A stretch of 64,000 bases of DNA from VXYK01 sp965214565 (GCA_965214565.1 OZ243951.1:372001-436000), one strand, 5' to 3'; positions 16,785-25,700 are shown, counted from the stretch's first letter. Notes: generated by a model from the letters alone, not told the origin. Numbers and translations: made by a program.

Positions 16785-18050
16785 ATGGACAGCTACTTGG
16801 AACGCCTCGCTGACCCGCTGATCACGGAGCTGCTCGCGGCGCTGCCGGCGATCTCGCTGATCGGCCCGCGAGCGGTGGGAAAGACGACAACCGCCGCCCG
16901 GCACGCCAGCACCGTCATCCACCTGGACCGCCCCGCAGAAGCCGAGATCGTGGCTGCCGATCCCGATGCGGCGCTCACCGGACTCGCAGAGCCGATCCTG
17001 CTGGACGAATGGCAGGAGGTGCCCGATGTGCTCGGCGCTGTCAAGCGGGCGTGTGACCGCGACCGTCGTGCGGGCCGCTTCATCCTGACCGGATCGGTCC
17101 GAGCCGAAACCGATCACCGAACGTGGCCGGGTACCGGCAGGGTGACTCGTGTGGAGATGCTCCCGCTGACCGTCGGCGAACTGAGGTCCTCAACGGTGCC
17201 GATGCTAGTCGACCGCATTGCCGAACGAGATCCAGTCCTGTCGGGGCGAACGAGCTGGGCAACCGAAGGCGCATCCGCGGCAGACAGCGCACTCAATCTT
17301 AGGGACTACGTGCAACTGGCATTGCGCGGCGGGTTTCCGGCTGCGGTCCTCGGCTCAGCCGAGCGCGCCCACCGGCGATGGCTCCACACCTACGCCGCGG
17401 AGATCGTCGGTCGTGATGCGGTGCTCGCAGGTAACGGCATCGACCGCGGCCGACTTGGGCACTACTTCGCGGCCTACGCGCATCAATGCGCCCGCATCGT
17501 GGACGACAACCTTCTCTCTGCGGCAGCAGGCATCGACCGGCGCACCGCGCACGCGTATCTGAATCTGCTCGAACGCATCTATACGGTCAGCGAGTTGCCC
17601 GCGTGGTCATCGAACCGCACGAAACGGCTCGTCAAGAGGCCGAAGCGATTTCTCGTCGACTCGTCTTTGTTCGCCGCGGTCACCGGCGTCACTGAGGCAG
17701 GGGCAATGCGCGACGGCGACATCTTGGGCCGCCTGCTCGAGACGTTCGTGGTCGCCCAACTTCGAGCGCAGGCCACTGTCAGCGATCATCGCTGCACACT
17801 GCACCACCTGCGTCAGCACAATGGCCGACACGAAATCGACGCCGTCATCGAAATCGATTCCGGAGAGATAATCGGGATCGAAATCAAGGCAACTGCCGCC
17901 CCATCGCGCGGCGACGCCCGACACCTTGCCTGGCTGCGGGAGGAAGAAGACGACCGATTTCTCGCCGGCCTCGTCCTGCACACCGGCCCAGGCATCATAC
18001 CGCTCGGGGAACGCCTCTGGGCAGCACCCATCAGCATCCTGTGGACCTGA
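16785..18050 (+). CDS. AAA-family ATPase with C-terminal DUF4143
   Basis: 421 aa from the ATG at 16785. The P-loop GPRAVGKTTT at about residues 27-36, LLDEWQEVPD (Walker B) and FILTGSVRAE (sensor-like) define the AAA_14 domain. The C-terminal half (LVDSSLFAAVTGV, EIDAVIEIDSGEIIGIEIKA) is DUF4143, a restriction-endonuclease-like fold. Such proteins are frequent, often multicopy accessory genes of unresolved role. A degraded copy lies at 12130-12496. Confidence 0.88.
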   Translation: MDSYLERLADPLITELLAALPAISLIGPRAVGKTTTAARHASTVIHLDRPAEAEIVAADPDAALTGLAEPILLDEWQEVPDVLGAVKRACDRDRRAGRFILTGSVRAETDHRTWPGTGRVTRVEMLPLTVGELRSSTVPMLVDRIAERDPVLSGRTSWATEGASAADSALNLRDYVQLALRGGFPAAVLGSAERAHRRWLHTYAAEIVGRDAVLAGNGIDRGRLGHYFAAYAHQCARIVDDNLLSAAAGIDRRTAHAYLNLLERIYTVSELPAWSSNRTKRLVKRPKRFLVDSSLFAAVTGVTEAGAMRDGDILGRLLETFVVAQLRAQATVSDHRCTLHHLRQHNGRHEIDAVIEIDSGEIIGIEIKATAAPSRGDARHLAWLREEEDDRFLAGLVLHTGPGIIPLGERLWAAPISILWT

Positions 18051-18052
18051 CG

Positions 18053-18091
18053 ACCTCACCCCACTCACTCCGACCTCAAACGCGAAGAGCC
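18053..18091 (-). mobile_element. solo ISL3-type terminal repeat
   Basis: The minus strand reads GGCTCTTCGCGTTTGAGG then TCGGAGTGAGTGGGGTGAGG, the left end of the ISL3 elements of this window, but it is followed directly by the 3' end of the ATPase gene. No transposase remains. Confidence 0.75.
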
Positions 18092-18107
18092 ACACACCAA
18101 CCCCCGA

Positions 18108-18180
18108 AGGGCGGCAGAAAGCTCCGGACCTGATCCATCAACCGCCTGAGGATCTACCCGAGCCGTGTCGGTCGCCTCAA
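18108..18180 (+). repeat. direct repeat R3 (right boundary of island)
   Basis: 73 bp with about 85% identity to 16594-16666. Its second half (18146-18180) is an imperfect copy of the last codons of thiQ (CTGAGGATC, CCGAGCCG, CGCCTCAA). It ends at the stop codon of the convergent metallopeptidase gene. With R1 it brackets 11,540-18,180. Confidence 0.7.
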
Positions 18181-18521
18181 CCCCAGCCCATGGCGTGAAG
18201 TGAGTCGTCGTCGATGCCGAAGTGGTGGGCGACTTCATGGATGACGGTGATCTTGATCTCCGCGGCCAGTTCGGTCTCATCGCTGCACATCTCGCACAAC
18301 GGCAGCCGATAGATGCTGATCTTGTCTGGCATCTCGAAGGTGCCGTAGGTCTCCCGCTCGGTGAGCGGCACTCCCTCATACAGTCCCAGAAGGTCCTCTG
18401 TGGGATGCTGGTCCTCGACCACCACCGCAACGTTGTGCATCATTGTGCCCAGCTCCGGCGGCAACGCATCGATCACATCCGCGACCAACTGCTCGAAACG
18501 GCGCAAGCCGACCGGTTCCAC
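18177..18521 (-). CDS. minimal metallopeptidase family protein (zincin-like)
   Basis: 114 aa from a GTG at 18521. The frame is open to a TTG at 18560, but homologues start near the residues RRFEQLVADVIDALP. The zinc motif HEVAHHFG followed by HAMGW near the C-terminus, and LGLYEGVPLTERETYG, are typical of the small DUF1025/metallopeptidase family found in Actinobacteria. The physiological substrate is unknown. It is divergent from uvrD2 and is the first core gene to the right of the island. Confidence 0.85.
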   Translation of the reverse strand: MEPVGLRRFEQLVADVIDALPPELGTMMHNVAVVVEDQHPTEDLLGLYEGVPLTERETYGTFEMPDKISIYRLPLCEMCSDETELAAEIKITVIHEVAHHFGIDDDSLHAMGWG

Positions 18522-18559
18522 CCACCAGAGGCTAATGATCAACTCGGTAGGGTGCTGCA

Positions 18560-20512
18560 ATGATCGCCGACGATCAATCCGAGGACCGCGTCGAGCCGCT
18601 GCTGTCCGGATTGACCCCGGAGCAGCGCGACGCGGTCACCACGACCGCCTCACGGCTCTGCATCATCGCCGGTGCCGGATCGGGCAAGACCCGGGTGCTG
18701 ACCCGGCGGGTCGCCTGGCAATCGGCGGAGGGCAACCTCGATCCCCGCCGTGTCCTGGTGCTCACCTTCACTCGGCGGGCCGCGTCTGAGCTGCGTTCCA
18801 GGCTGAGGAGTCTGGGCATGCGCGAGGCGGTGGCGGCAGGCACCTTCCACTCGGCGGCCCTAGCGCTGCTGAGGCGCTACTGGGACCACTGCCAACGACC
18901 GCACATGGAGCTGCTGGCAAGCCGCTATTCGCTGTTGGCCAAGACGAATCCCCAACTCGACGTCACAACAGTCGCCGCTCTCAACACGGAGATCAGCTGG
19001 GCCCGGGCCCGGCTGATCACGCCCGAACGCTACGCCGCCGAAGCAGCCCAGACCCGGCGGCGACCTCCGCGCAGCGCCGAATTCACAGCATCGGCCTACG
19101 AGGCGTACCAACAAGCGAAGAACACCCGCAGGCTCATCGACTTCGACGATGTGTTGGCCCTCTGCCACTCCGTTCTGACCAATCAGCCGGCTTTCGCCGA
19201 CGCGCAGCGCTGGTTCTACCGACATCTCTTCGTCGACGAGTTCCAAGACGTCAATCCGCTGCAGTTCGCGGTGCTGCAAGCCTGGCTCGGCCCCGAGTCG
19301 ACGCTGACCCTCGTCGGTGACCCGGATCAGGCCATCTACGGCTTCAACGGCGCCGACCCCGACCTCATCCGCCAGGTCGACCACCACCTCCCCGGGATTG
19401 CCGTGCTACACCTCCGCACCAACTTCCGTTCGACCCCGGAAGTGCTCTCTGCTGCGGCCCGGGTGTTGGGCAGCGAACCTCAACCCGCCGCTCGGGCCGC
19501 TGGCGACGCGCCCACGGTGACGGTTACCGAGGGCGACGAGGAGGCTGCGGTGCTTGTCCAGGCCGTTCGTGCCCGGCGCCTCGCGGGCGCAACATGGCGG
19601 GACCAGGCGGTGCTGGCGCGGACCAACGCCCAGCTGCCTGCGTTGCGCAAGGCCTTGACGGCGCTGGGCGTACCGACCCGAAGTCGCGACACCGGTGTGC
19701 TGCGCCACCCAGAGATCGTCGATCTATTGAACCGTTGGCGCAGCGATGCCGCGCTCTCGACGGTGGTGACCGACGAGCAGGTGCATCTACAGAATGACCG
19801 GCCCGAAGCTGGACAGACAGCGATGCTCGAGACGTTCATGAGTCTCGCCTCGGACCACCTGACGCTCGAACCCGGCGCCACGCTCGGTGACTTCACGGTC
19901 TCGCTGCGAAGCGATGACCGGGGGGCAGAGGCCGTTGATGCTGTAGAACTCTGCACCTTCCACGCCGCCAAGGGGCTGGAATGGCCGATAGTCCACCTGG
20001 TCGGGCTCGAGGACGGGCTGGTGCCCATCGCATTCGCACGATCCAGGGCCGCTCGCGAAGAGGAGCGGCGTCTGCTCTACGTCGCGGCCACTAGGGCCAG
20101 ACAAGAACTCCACGTCATGTGGTGCAGGAGCCGCACGGTCGCGAACAAGCGTGTGGAACGCTCCCCCTCCCCTTGGCTGGAGGCATTCGTCAGCGACCAC
20201 CCAGCTGACCAGACCCCCACCGGGCCTCCCCGCGAAGTCCTCGACCTGCTCCAACGATTGAAAGGCCCACAGCCCGGCGAAGATCCCACCGGGCGCACCG
20301 GCGAACTCCTCACCGAGCTGCAGCAGTGGCGGAGCGCCGCCGCACACGCTGCCCGGATCAAGCCTTCAGCAGTGCTGAAGGACAGCACTCTGCGCCGCAT
20401 TGCCGAACAGGAGCCGTCGAGCATCTCCGAACTCAGCACCGTCATCGGCCCCAACATGGCCCGTCGCTTCGGCCCTCGGCTCCTGGAGATCATCCATCGC
20501 TCAGACCCCTGA
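18560..20512 (+). CDS. uvrD2: ATP-dependent DNA helicase UvrD2
   Basis: 650 aa. Superfamily 1A helicase with Q motif LTPEQRDAV, Walker A AGAGSGKT (37-44), DEFQDVNPLQ (motif II), GDPDQAIYGFNGA (motif III), FHAAKGLEW (motif V) and LLYVAATRAR (motif VI). The last 85 or so residues (LRRIAEQEPSSISELSTVIG) form an HRDC domain, the hallmark of actinobacterial UvrD2, here without an obvious Cys tether. It acts in DNA repair and replication. Confidence 0.93.
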   Translation: MIADDQSEDRVEPLLSGLTPEQRDAVTTTASRLCIIAGAGSGKTRVLTRRVAWQSAEGNLDPRRVLVLTFTRRAASELRSRLRSLGMREAVAAGTFHSAALALLRRYWDHCQRPHMELLASRYSLLAKTNPQLDVTTVAALNTEISWARARLITPERYAAEAAQTRRRPPRSAEFTASAYEAYQQAKNTRRLIDFDDVLALCHSVLTNQPAFADAQRWFYRHLFVDEFQDVNPLQFAVLQAWLGPESTLTLVGDPDQAIYGFNGADPDLIRQVDHHLPGIAVLHLRTNFRSTPEVLSAAARVLGSEPQPAARAAGDAPTVTVTEGDEEAAVLVQAVRARRLAGATWRDQAVLARTNAQLPALRKALTALGVPTRSRDTGVLRHPEIVDLLNRWRSDAALSTVVTDEQVHLQNDRPEAGQTAMLETFMSLASDHLTLEPGATLGDFTVSLRSDDRGAEAVDAVELCTFHAAKGLEWPIVHLVGLEDGLVPIAFARSRAAREEERRLLYVAATRARQELHVMWCRSRTVANKRVERSPSPWLEAFVSDHPADQTPTGPPREVLDLLQRLKGPQPGEDPTGRTGELLTELQQWRSAAAHAARIKPSAVLKDSTLRRIAEQEPSSISELSTVIGPNMARRFGPRLLEIIHRSDP

Positions 20513-20561
20513 CACAGCTCGAGATGCGCCGGTTCAAGGGGCTCCCAAGTTGACAGCAACA

Positions 20562-20578
20562 CATCAATATTGTTGATG
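20562..20578 (+). promoter_or_regulatory. candidate VapBC operator
   Basis: CATCAATATTGTTGATG is an inverted repeat (CATCAA/TTGATG) 13 bp before the vapB start and 6 bp after a TTGACA (20550-20555). VapBC complexes commonly autorepress by binding such dyads. The assignment is positional. Confidence 0.5.
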
Positions 20579-20591
20579 CTACAGTGTCACC

Positions 20592-20846
20592 ATGCGAACC
20601 ACGGTCACCCTTGAAGACGACACTGAGCAGATCATCCGCGTCCGGATGAAACAGCGGCGGGTCTCGTTCAAACAAGCATTGAACGACCTCATCCGGGAAG
20701 GACATATTGACACAGCCCCGCCCCGCGAGTTCCGGACCCGAACCGCATCAATGGGGGTCCCAGCGGTGAACCTTGACAAAGCGCTGGCAATCGCGGGCGA
20801 GCTTGAAGACGACGAACTGGTTCGCAGGATGGAAACCGGGGCGTGA
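20592..20846 (+). CDS. vapB: antitoxin of a VapBC-type module
   Basis: 84 aa starting MRTTVTLEDDTEQII, a ribbon-helix-helix N-terminus that would bind DNA, followed by a toxin-binding tail. Its stop overlaps the GTG start of the PIN-domain gene by 4 bp, giving the coupled translation usual for toxin-antitoxin pairs. Confidence 0.88.
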   Translation: MRTTVTLEDDTEQIIRVRMKQRRVSFKQALNDLIREGHIDTAPPREFRTRTASMGVPAVNLDKALAIAGELEDDELVRRMETGA

Positions 20847-21268
20847 AGCTGGTCGATGCCAATGTGCTGCTCTACGCAGTCAACGAAGACGCGCCCCGAC
20901 ACCGCGAATCGCGGAGATGGCTCGATGGTGCGCTCTCAGGAGACGCGACGGTTGCATTCGCCTGGGTAGCGCTCCTCGCCTTCCTGCGACTGTCGACCAA
21001 GCGGACTCTGTTCGCCGACCCGCTTTCGCCGAAGGAGGCCATTGGAATGGTAGAGGAGTGGCTGGCACAACCATCGGCCGCTCTCGTGGAGCCCACAGCC
21101 CGACACTTGGGGATCGTCCAAGAACTGCTCGAACCGCTGGGAACGGGCGGTAACCTGCTCAACGACGCCCACCTCGCAGCCCTCGCGCTCGAGCACCGCT
21201 GCCAGATCGTCTCGTTCGACCGCGACTTCTCCCGCTTCGTCGGGGTCAAGCTCGAGACGCCCGCCTAG
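20843..21268 (+). CDS. vapC: VapC-type PIN-domain ribonuclease toxin
   Basis: 141 aa. PIN acidic residues are visible as LVDANVLLYAV (first Asp), the central E of MVEEW, NDAHLAALALEH and SFDRDFSRF. It is predicted to be an Mg-dependent RNase cleaving tRNA or rRNA when released from VapB. It is followed by 113 bp without a gene before the convergent antiporter stop. Confidence 0.9.
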   Translation: MKLVDANVLLYAVNEDAPRHRESRRWLDGALSGDATVAFAWVALLAFLRLSTKRTLFADPLSPKEAIGMVEEWLAQPSAALVEPTARHLGIVQELLEPLGTGGNLLNDAHLAALALEHRCQIVSFDRDFSRFVGVKLETPA

Positions 21269-21381
21269 AGCGTGTACCGGCTGAACATCATCAGTGCGTC
21301 GAAACCTGTCGCCTCCCACCCTTGTTCGGTCGCGGCCCGTATGCAGGAACACATCATCTTTGTTGCTGCAGTGCTCGGCAC

Positions 21382-23508
21382 TCAGTCGCGACGTGGGAGT
21401 GCAACCACCGCGACGTTCGCGTCGCACTGTTCAAGCACCGTCTCAACGGTGTGGCCGAGGAACGGGCGTCCGTCGACGTTGCGCAACTGTGCACCAAGCA
21501 CCACAAGGTCGCAATCCTCGTCCTTGGCGACACCCACCAGCGCCGAAGGGACATCGGCGGAGCTGCGAATCAGCGTCCGGGGCCAAATCCCAGCCTCGAC
21601 CGCTCCGATAGTGGCGATATCCATGAGCTCCTTGGCGATCACTTCGCTCGGCTCTGCTTCAGTCGAGCGGAGTTTCAACATGCGCGGCACAAACGCCTTG
21701 CGGTTCAGCACATGCGTCAGCACCACTTCGGTTCCCAACTGTACTGAGATGCTGAACGCCACTTCCTGAGCCGCCATGGAGGAACGGGTGCCGGTGACCG
21801 GGACGACCACACGGCTGAACGCTGCGGGCAGGGGCCGCTCCAGACCGCGGGCACGGCGGACGATTATGACTGGAATCGTGGCGTTGAGCAGGATCTCGTC
21901 GACCATCGGCGAATACAGCTGGCCCTCGTGGCGGGTCGCCACACCGACCGCGATCACTCCATAGCCCAATCTGGACTCCGCGCAGATCTCTGAAGCGGAC
22001 TTGGCGCCGCTCACCGTTCGGTGGTCGACAGCTCGCTCGTTCAGCACTGCTTCGAGCACCGACACGTCCGGCTTCTCACCTCCGTCCACCACCGATACCA
22101 GTGTCAGCGGGGCCTCTGTCGGCCAAGCGAACTGCACCAGCTGCGCCGCGGATATAGACGCAGGACCACCCCGCGACGGCAACAGGATCCTCGACGACTT
22201 GACGACAAGGTTCCTGCTGAGAGCCTTCTCCCGATCGAGGCGTTCCCGCTCGTCAGCCGACCCCCTCCAGCCGCGCACCACGATGCGCAGCGACACGGCC
22301 GCGAACACCGAAGTGACCAACGGCACTATCACGATCACGGTGTATGCCGTCTCACTGAACACACCGAGCGACAGACCCACAGAGGCGATCACGATCTCGA
22401 GTGCCCCACGGGCATTCAGTCCAGCGCCGAGGGCCACCGCAGCCCGCCCACTCTGGCCTGCCAGACGAGCCCCGATGAACGCCCCGGCGAACTTTGCGCC
22501 GATCGCCACCGCCAGCACTATTCCCAGCCACCGCAGAGCGTCTGAATCCAGAAGTCCGAGATCGACGCGCATCCCAGCGGTGGCGAAGAAGACCGGGGCG
22601 AGGAGGCTGGTGGTGAGCGATTCGATGTGGTGCAGCACCTCGGGTTGGCCGAACCGTGAACGGTGCAGCACAACTCCGGCCACGAACGCGCCCAGCACGG
22701 CTTCGATACCCAGGGCCTGGGTGGCGACTCCGTAGACGAGCATGGTGAGCACCACCACGGTCATCGCCCCGGCGATATTGGCGCCGTCGCGTCGAACCCA
22801 TCGCAAAGCCCTGTCGACCAGTTTCTGGCCCAGGGTCATGGCCAGCACCAGGAACAGAGCCAACCCAAGCACCGTCTCGAGGACGACACGCACCGAAACC
22901 GCCCCCGAAGCCGCGAAGCTGGCGAAGATCGCCAGCATCACCCAGCCGACCACATCGTTGGCCATGCCTGCGGCGACCGTGATCTGACCGAAGTCTCTCC
23001 TCATCAGACCCAGTTCGGACAGAATCTTGGCGATCACAGCCAGAGCCGAGACCGCCAGCGCAGCCGCTACGAACAGGGCGAAAACACTGCGGTCGGCTTC
23101 GTCGCCGACGAAGGACTCCGGCAGCCAGAAGCCCACCAGAAGTCCACCGATCAAAGGCACGACCAGACTGAAACCGGTCACCAGCGCCGCGGCGCGTCCG
23201 AGGTTGCGGATCAAGCCCAGGTCGGTCTCGAAGCCTGCGGTCACCAACAGCAGGGCCACTCCCAGCCAACTGACCGCCAGCAGGGCGCCCGATGAGATCT
23301 CCTCCTCGGGCAGGAACCACTCGAAGCCCTCGGGCCATAACCGTCCGAAGATCGAGGGTCCGACAATGATCCCTGCGGCGAGCTGCCCTATCACAGAGGG
23401 GAGGTTGATGCGGCGCATGAGACCGCCGAACAGACGGGCGGCCGATACCAGGACCAGCAACTGCGTCCAGAAGACCAGCAATTGGTGCTCGTCGAGGGGG
23501 GTCAACAT
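21382..23508 (-). CDS. CPA2-family cation:proton antiporter with C-terminal universal stress domains
   Basis: 708 aa. Residues 1 to about 420 form 12-13 membrane segments of the Na+/H+ exchanger fold (VIGQLAAGIIVGPS, GLNARGALEIVIAS). The cytoplasmic C-terminus holds two USP-like domains (about 440-570 and 575-708; the second has VVPVTGTRSSMAAQEVA and DLVVLGAQLR). This combination suggests nucleotide- or stress-gated monovalent cation/proton exchange. The ion is not predictable. It starts 4 bp after the xthA stop, so the two form an operon. Confidence 0.9.
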   Translation of the reverse strand: MLTPLDEHQLLVFWTQLLVLVSAARLFGGLMRRINLPSVIGQLAAGIIVGPSIFGRLWPEGFEWFLPEEEISSGALLAVSWLGVALLLVTAGFETDLGLIRNLGRAAALVTGFSLVVPLIGGLLVGFWLPESFVGDEADRSVFALFVAAALAVSALAVIAKILSELGLMRRDFGQITVAAGMANDVVGWVMLAIFASFAASGAVSVRVVLETVLGLALFLVLAMTLGQKLVDRALRWVRRDGANIAGAMTVVVLTMLVYGVATQALGIEAVLGAFVAGVVLHRSRFGQPEVLHHIESLTTSLLAPVFFATAGMRVDLGLLDSDALRWLGIVLAVAIGAKFAGAFIGARLAGQSGRAAVALGAGLNARGALEIVIASVGLSLGVFSETAYTVIVIVPLVTSVFAAVSLRIVVRGWRGSADERERLDREKALSRNLVVKSSRILLPSRGGPASISAAQLVQFAWPTEAPLTLVSVVDGGEKPDVSVLEAVLNERAVDHRTVSGAKSASEICAESRLGYGVIAVGVATRHEGQLYSPMVDEILLNATIPVIIVRRARGLERPLPAAFSRVVVPVTGTRSSMAAQEVAFSISVQLGTEVVLTHVLNRKAFVPRMLKLRSTEAEPSEVIAKELMDIATIGAVEAGIWPRTLIRSSADVPSALVGVAKDEDCDLVVLGAQLRNVDGRPFLGHTVETVLEQCDANVAVVALPRRD

Positions 23509-23512
23509 CGCC

Positions 23513-24295
23513 CTAGCTGCTTCCGTCGATCAGAACGGGGGCGTGATCGCTCGGCGGGTCGTCCTTGGGGCCCTTGCGTTCGTTGCGGTCCACCAGGGCG
23601 ACCTCGGTGGTGTCGGCGACGGACCGGGAGGTCATCAGCAGGTCGATGCGCATTCCCATCTTCTTGTGGAAGTTGCCGCCGCGGTAGTCCCACCAGGTGT
23701 AGAGGCGTTCGCCTTGGTGGTGCTCACGGAACACGTCTACCAGTCCCCAGTCTTGCAGGGCCGCGATTCTGGCACGTTCGGGTTCGCTGGTGTGGGTCTG
23801 CGTCACGAACTTGGCGGGGTCATAGACGTCGCGGTCCTCGGGGGCGATATTGAAATCGCCGCAGACGACTATGTCGTCGCCGGGCTCACACTGGCCGTCG
23901 AGGTCTTCTGCCAGTCGGTCGAGCCAGCTGAGCTTGTACTGGTAGTGGTCGTGGTCGAGTGCCCGGCCGTTGGGCACGTAGCAGCAGGCGACCCGGACTC
24001 CGCCACAGGTCGCCCAGGCGATCCGGGCATCGGTGTCTGCTGGTTTGCCGTCGCCGAATCCGGCGATCGGGTCCTCTATTCCCAGCCGCGAGAGGATTGC
24101 GACACCGTTCCAGCGTCCCTCTCCATGATGGAAGCTGTCGTAGCCGAGCGCTTCGAAGGTCATCGCCGGGAACGCCTCGTCGGCCAGTTTGGTCTCCTGC
24201 AGGCACAGCACGTCCGGTTCGAACATCTCGAGCCAGCGCTGCACCCGCCCGAGCCGGGCTTTCAGTGAATTGACGTTCCAAGTCGCGATCCGCAC
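23513..24295 (-). CDS. xthA: exodeoxyribonuclease III (AP endonuclease)
   Basis: 260 aa from a GTG at 24295, where the conserved VRIATWNVNSL begins. An upstream extension to 24418 has no homology. Catalytic landmarks are LQETKL, GDFNIAPED and PSDHAPVL, all intact. It cleaves abasic sites in base-excision repair. TAGGAT 7 bp before the GTG would suit a leaderless transcript. Confidence 0.94.
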   Translation of the reverse strand: MRIATWNVNSLKARLGRVQRWLEMFEPDVLCLQETKLADEAFPAMTFEALGYDSFHHGEGRWNGVAILSRLGIEDPIAGFGDGKPADTDARIAWATCGGVRVACCYVPNGRALDHDHYQYKLSWLDRLAEDLDGQCEPGDDIVVCGDFNIAPEDRDVYDPAKFVTQTHTSEPERARIAALQDWGLVDVFREHHQGERLYTWWDYRGGNFHKKMGMRIDLLMTSRSVADTTEVALVDRNERKGPKDDPPSDHAPVLIDGSS

Positions 24296-24394
24296 CCAGG
24301 TGATCCTAGTGCTATTGACCGGACCCCTTACCCGACAGTCGCCTCGATCTTCCGAACCCACGGTTTCCGACGTTTCAGCCCATACCGGGGGCCA

Positions 24395-24467
24395 CCCATG
24401 CTCTACGCGCAGGCTCACCCAACCAGACGCTCCTCGACACCCTCACTCCGCCCTGAAACGCGAAGAG
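24395..24467 (+). mobile_element. decayed ISL3-family right end
   Basis: CTCTACGCGCAGGC to CTCCTCGACACCCTCACTCC and GAAACGCGAAGAGCC matches the last 75 bp of the full element (14580-14647), including the transposase 3' codons and terminal repeat. The remainder of the element is gone. Confidence 0.75.
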
Positions 24468-24506
24468 CCCATAACTCCACAACCAGCGCTGAAAGTGAGG
24501 AGCGGC

Positions 24507-25010
24507 TCACGAGCCCTCACCGTGCGTTGCTTCTGAACGGCGGTATTGCCTATACGCAAGACCCCAGCCCCAGGCCACCCACACCACCCAGCCCACTACC
24601 GACACCCAATCCCAAGCATGGTCAAAGGCCCACGACGATAGCGCGAAAATACACATCAGATAGAATATGAAGCTGCGCACCCATAAACGGGACACTGCCA
24701 AAAACATAGCAGCGTCAAACGGCTGGCGGTCCTCACCGTGCGTTGCTTTTGAGCGGCGGCTTTCCCTATACGCAATAACCCAGTCCCGAACCCAGCCCCG
24801 CGCCACCCAGCCAAACGCCACACAGCCCACCGCCGCCGCCGACGACATCCAAGGCAACGGCGGGTCGACGTCCCCGACACCCACTAGCACAGAAACGAAC
24901 ATCAGATTATAACCAAACCAGAACACACAGAGCTTGCCCACTGCCCGAAGCAGGGCAGCACGACTAGGAGCGTCCACAGGCGGCGTGTCGGTAAACTCTT
25001 CAACAGTCAT
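24507..25010 (-). CDS. small membrane protein with internal duplication, unknown function
   Basis: 167 aa from the ATG at 25010. Four hydrophobic segments are arranged as two pairs. Each pair ends in a similar basic tail (AYRESRRSKATHGE and AYRQYRRSEATHGE), and the DNA of the tails is repeated (CCTCACCGTGCGTTGCTT twice), so the gene arose by internal duplication. The start is uncertain. An ATG at 25072, in another frame, follows a plausible promoter and encodes MTGETPTATS, similar to the start of the small membrane protein at 12905, so a frameshift near 25030 is possible. 25011-25269 holds no other gene. Confidence 0.5.
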   Translation of the reverse strand: MTVEEFTDTPPVDAPSRAALLRAVGKLCVFWFGYNLMFVSVLVGVGDVDPPLPWMSSAAAVGCVAFGWVARGWVRDWVIAYRESRRSKATHGEDRQPFDAAMFLAVSRLWVRSFIFYLMCIFALSSWAFDHAWDWVSVVGWVVWVAWGWGLAYRQYRRSEATHGEGS

Positions 25011-25269
25011 GGCAAACACGGCAACCGCGGGCAAAAGTGCTCGCTGGTCGCGGTTGGTGTCTCTCCGGTCATGGTCCCCAAGCATGGTACACGGTCGCCA
25101 GCTGACAACTCAAGCGATCTCGTCGCCCAGCCCTCAAGGTGATGCCACCGGCGACGACCGGTCGCGATGGTGTGGACTGGTAGTAGTCGAGCATGACTTA
25201 ACCGACCTCGCCAGACGGTCGCGCGGGGTGGCCAACGATACCCGCGGTGCTCGAGTGCGTTCGCAGATG

Positions 25270-25700
25270 TCACTTCGGGCAAACCGCCATCCAGTCTCCT
25301 TTGCGCGTCGAGAACAACACCTGCGTACACGCCTTCGGGATGCTCCCTTTTTTGTGTACGGGAAACGGCGGAGTTCAAACTTTTTCGGATCCCATGCCCC
25401 AGGGTGCTCAGACTCGTCTTCCTCGTCCGGTGCCGCGGTTGTTGTTGTGGTCGTTGTCGGCGTGGTTGTTGTGGTCGTCGTGGTCGTCGTCGTGGCTGGG
25501 GTCTCGTCGTCGTCGGTAGCGGTGGTCTTGATGTCGCCTACCGGGTCGACCGCATAATCACAAAACGTGGCTCTCGCCACAGCAAGCACTCCCGACTCGT
25601 CTTCCTCGTCCGGTGCCGCGGTTGTTGTTGTGGTCGTTGTCGGCGTGGTTGTTGTGGTCGTCGTGGTCGTCGTCGTGGCTGGGGTCTCGTCGTCCGGTAG
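25270..25700 (-). pseudogene. frame-lost 3' end of surface-protein gene B
   Basis: Downstream of the current stop of surface gene B, a Thr-rich frame (TTTTTTPTTTTTTTAAPDEED, present twice) leads to HPGAWDPKKFELRRF. After a one-base shift at the A6 run it continues SIPKACTQVLFSTRKG and DWMAVCPK, then TGA at 25270-25272. The DPKK-F/Y-E and W-x-A-x-CPK landmarks match the C-terminal module severed from gene A. At least three lesions separate it from the upstream frame. Confidence 0.65.
25411..25694 (-). repeat. exact 101-bp direct repeat
   Basis: 25411-25511 and 25594-25694 are identical over 101 bp. On the minus strand they encode the Thr-rich linker ending AAPDEEDES. The 82-bp intervening segment encodes GVLAVARATFCDYAVDP. 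The exact identity implies a recent duplication or gene-conversion event. Confidence 0.85.

Noticed and set aside
25134..25589. Thr-rich minus-strand frame as an independent gene
   Set aside because: Its DNA is the duplicated linker and tail of surface gene B. It lacks a start with a ribosome site and is better explained as the frame-lost 3' end.
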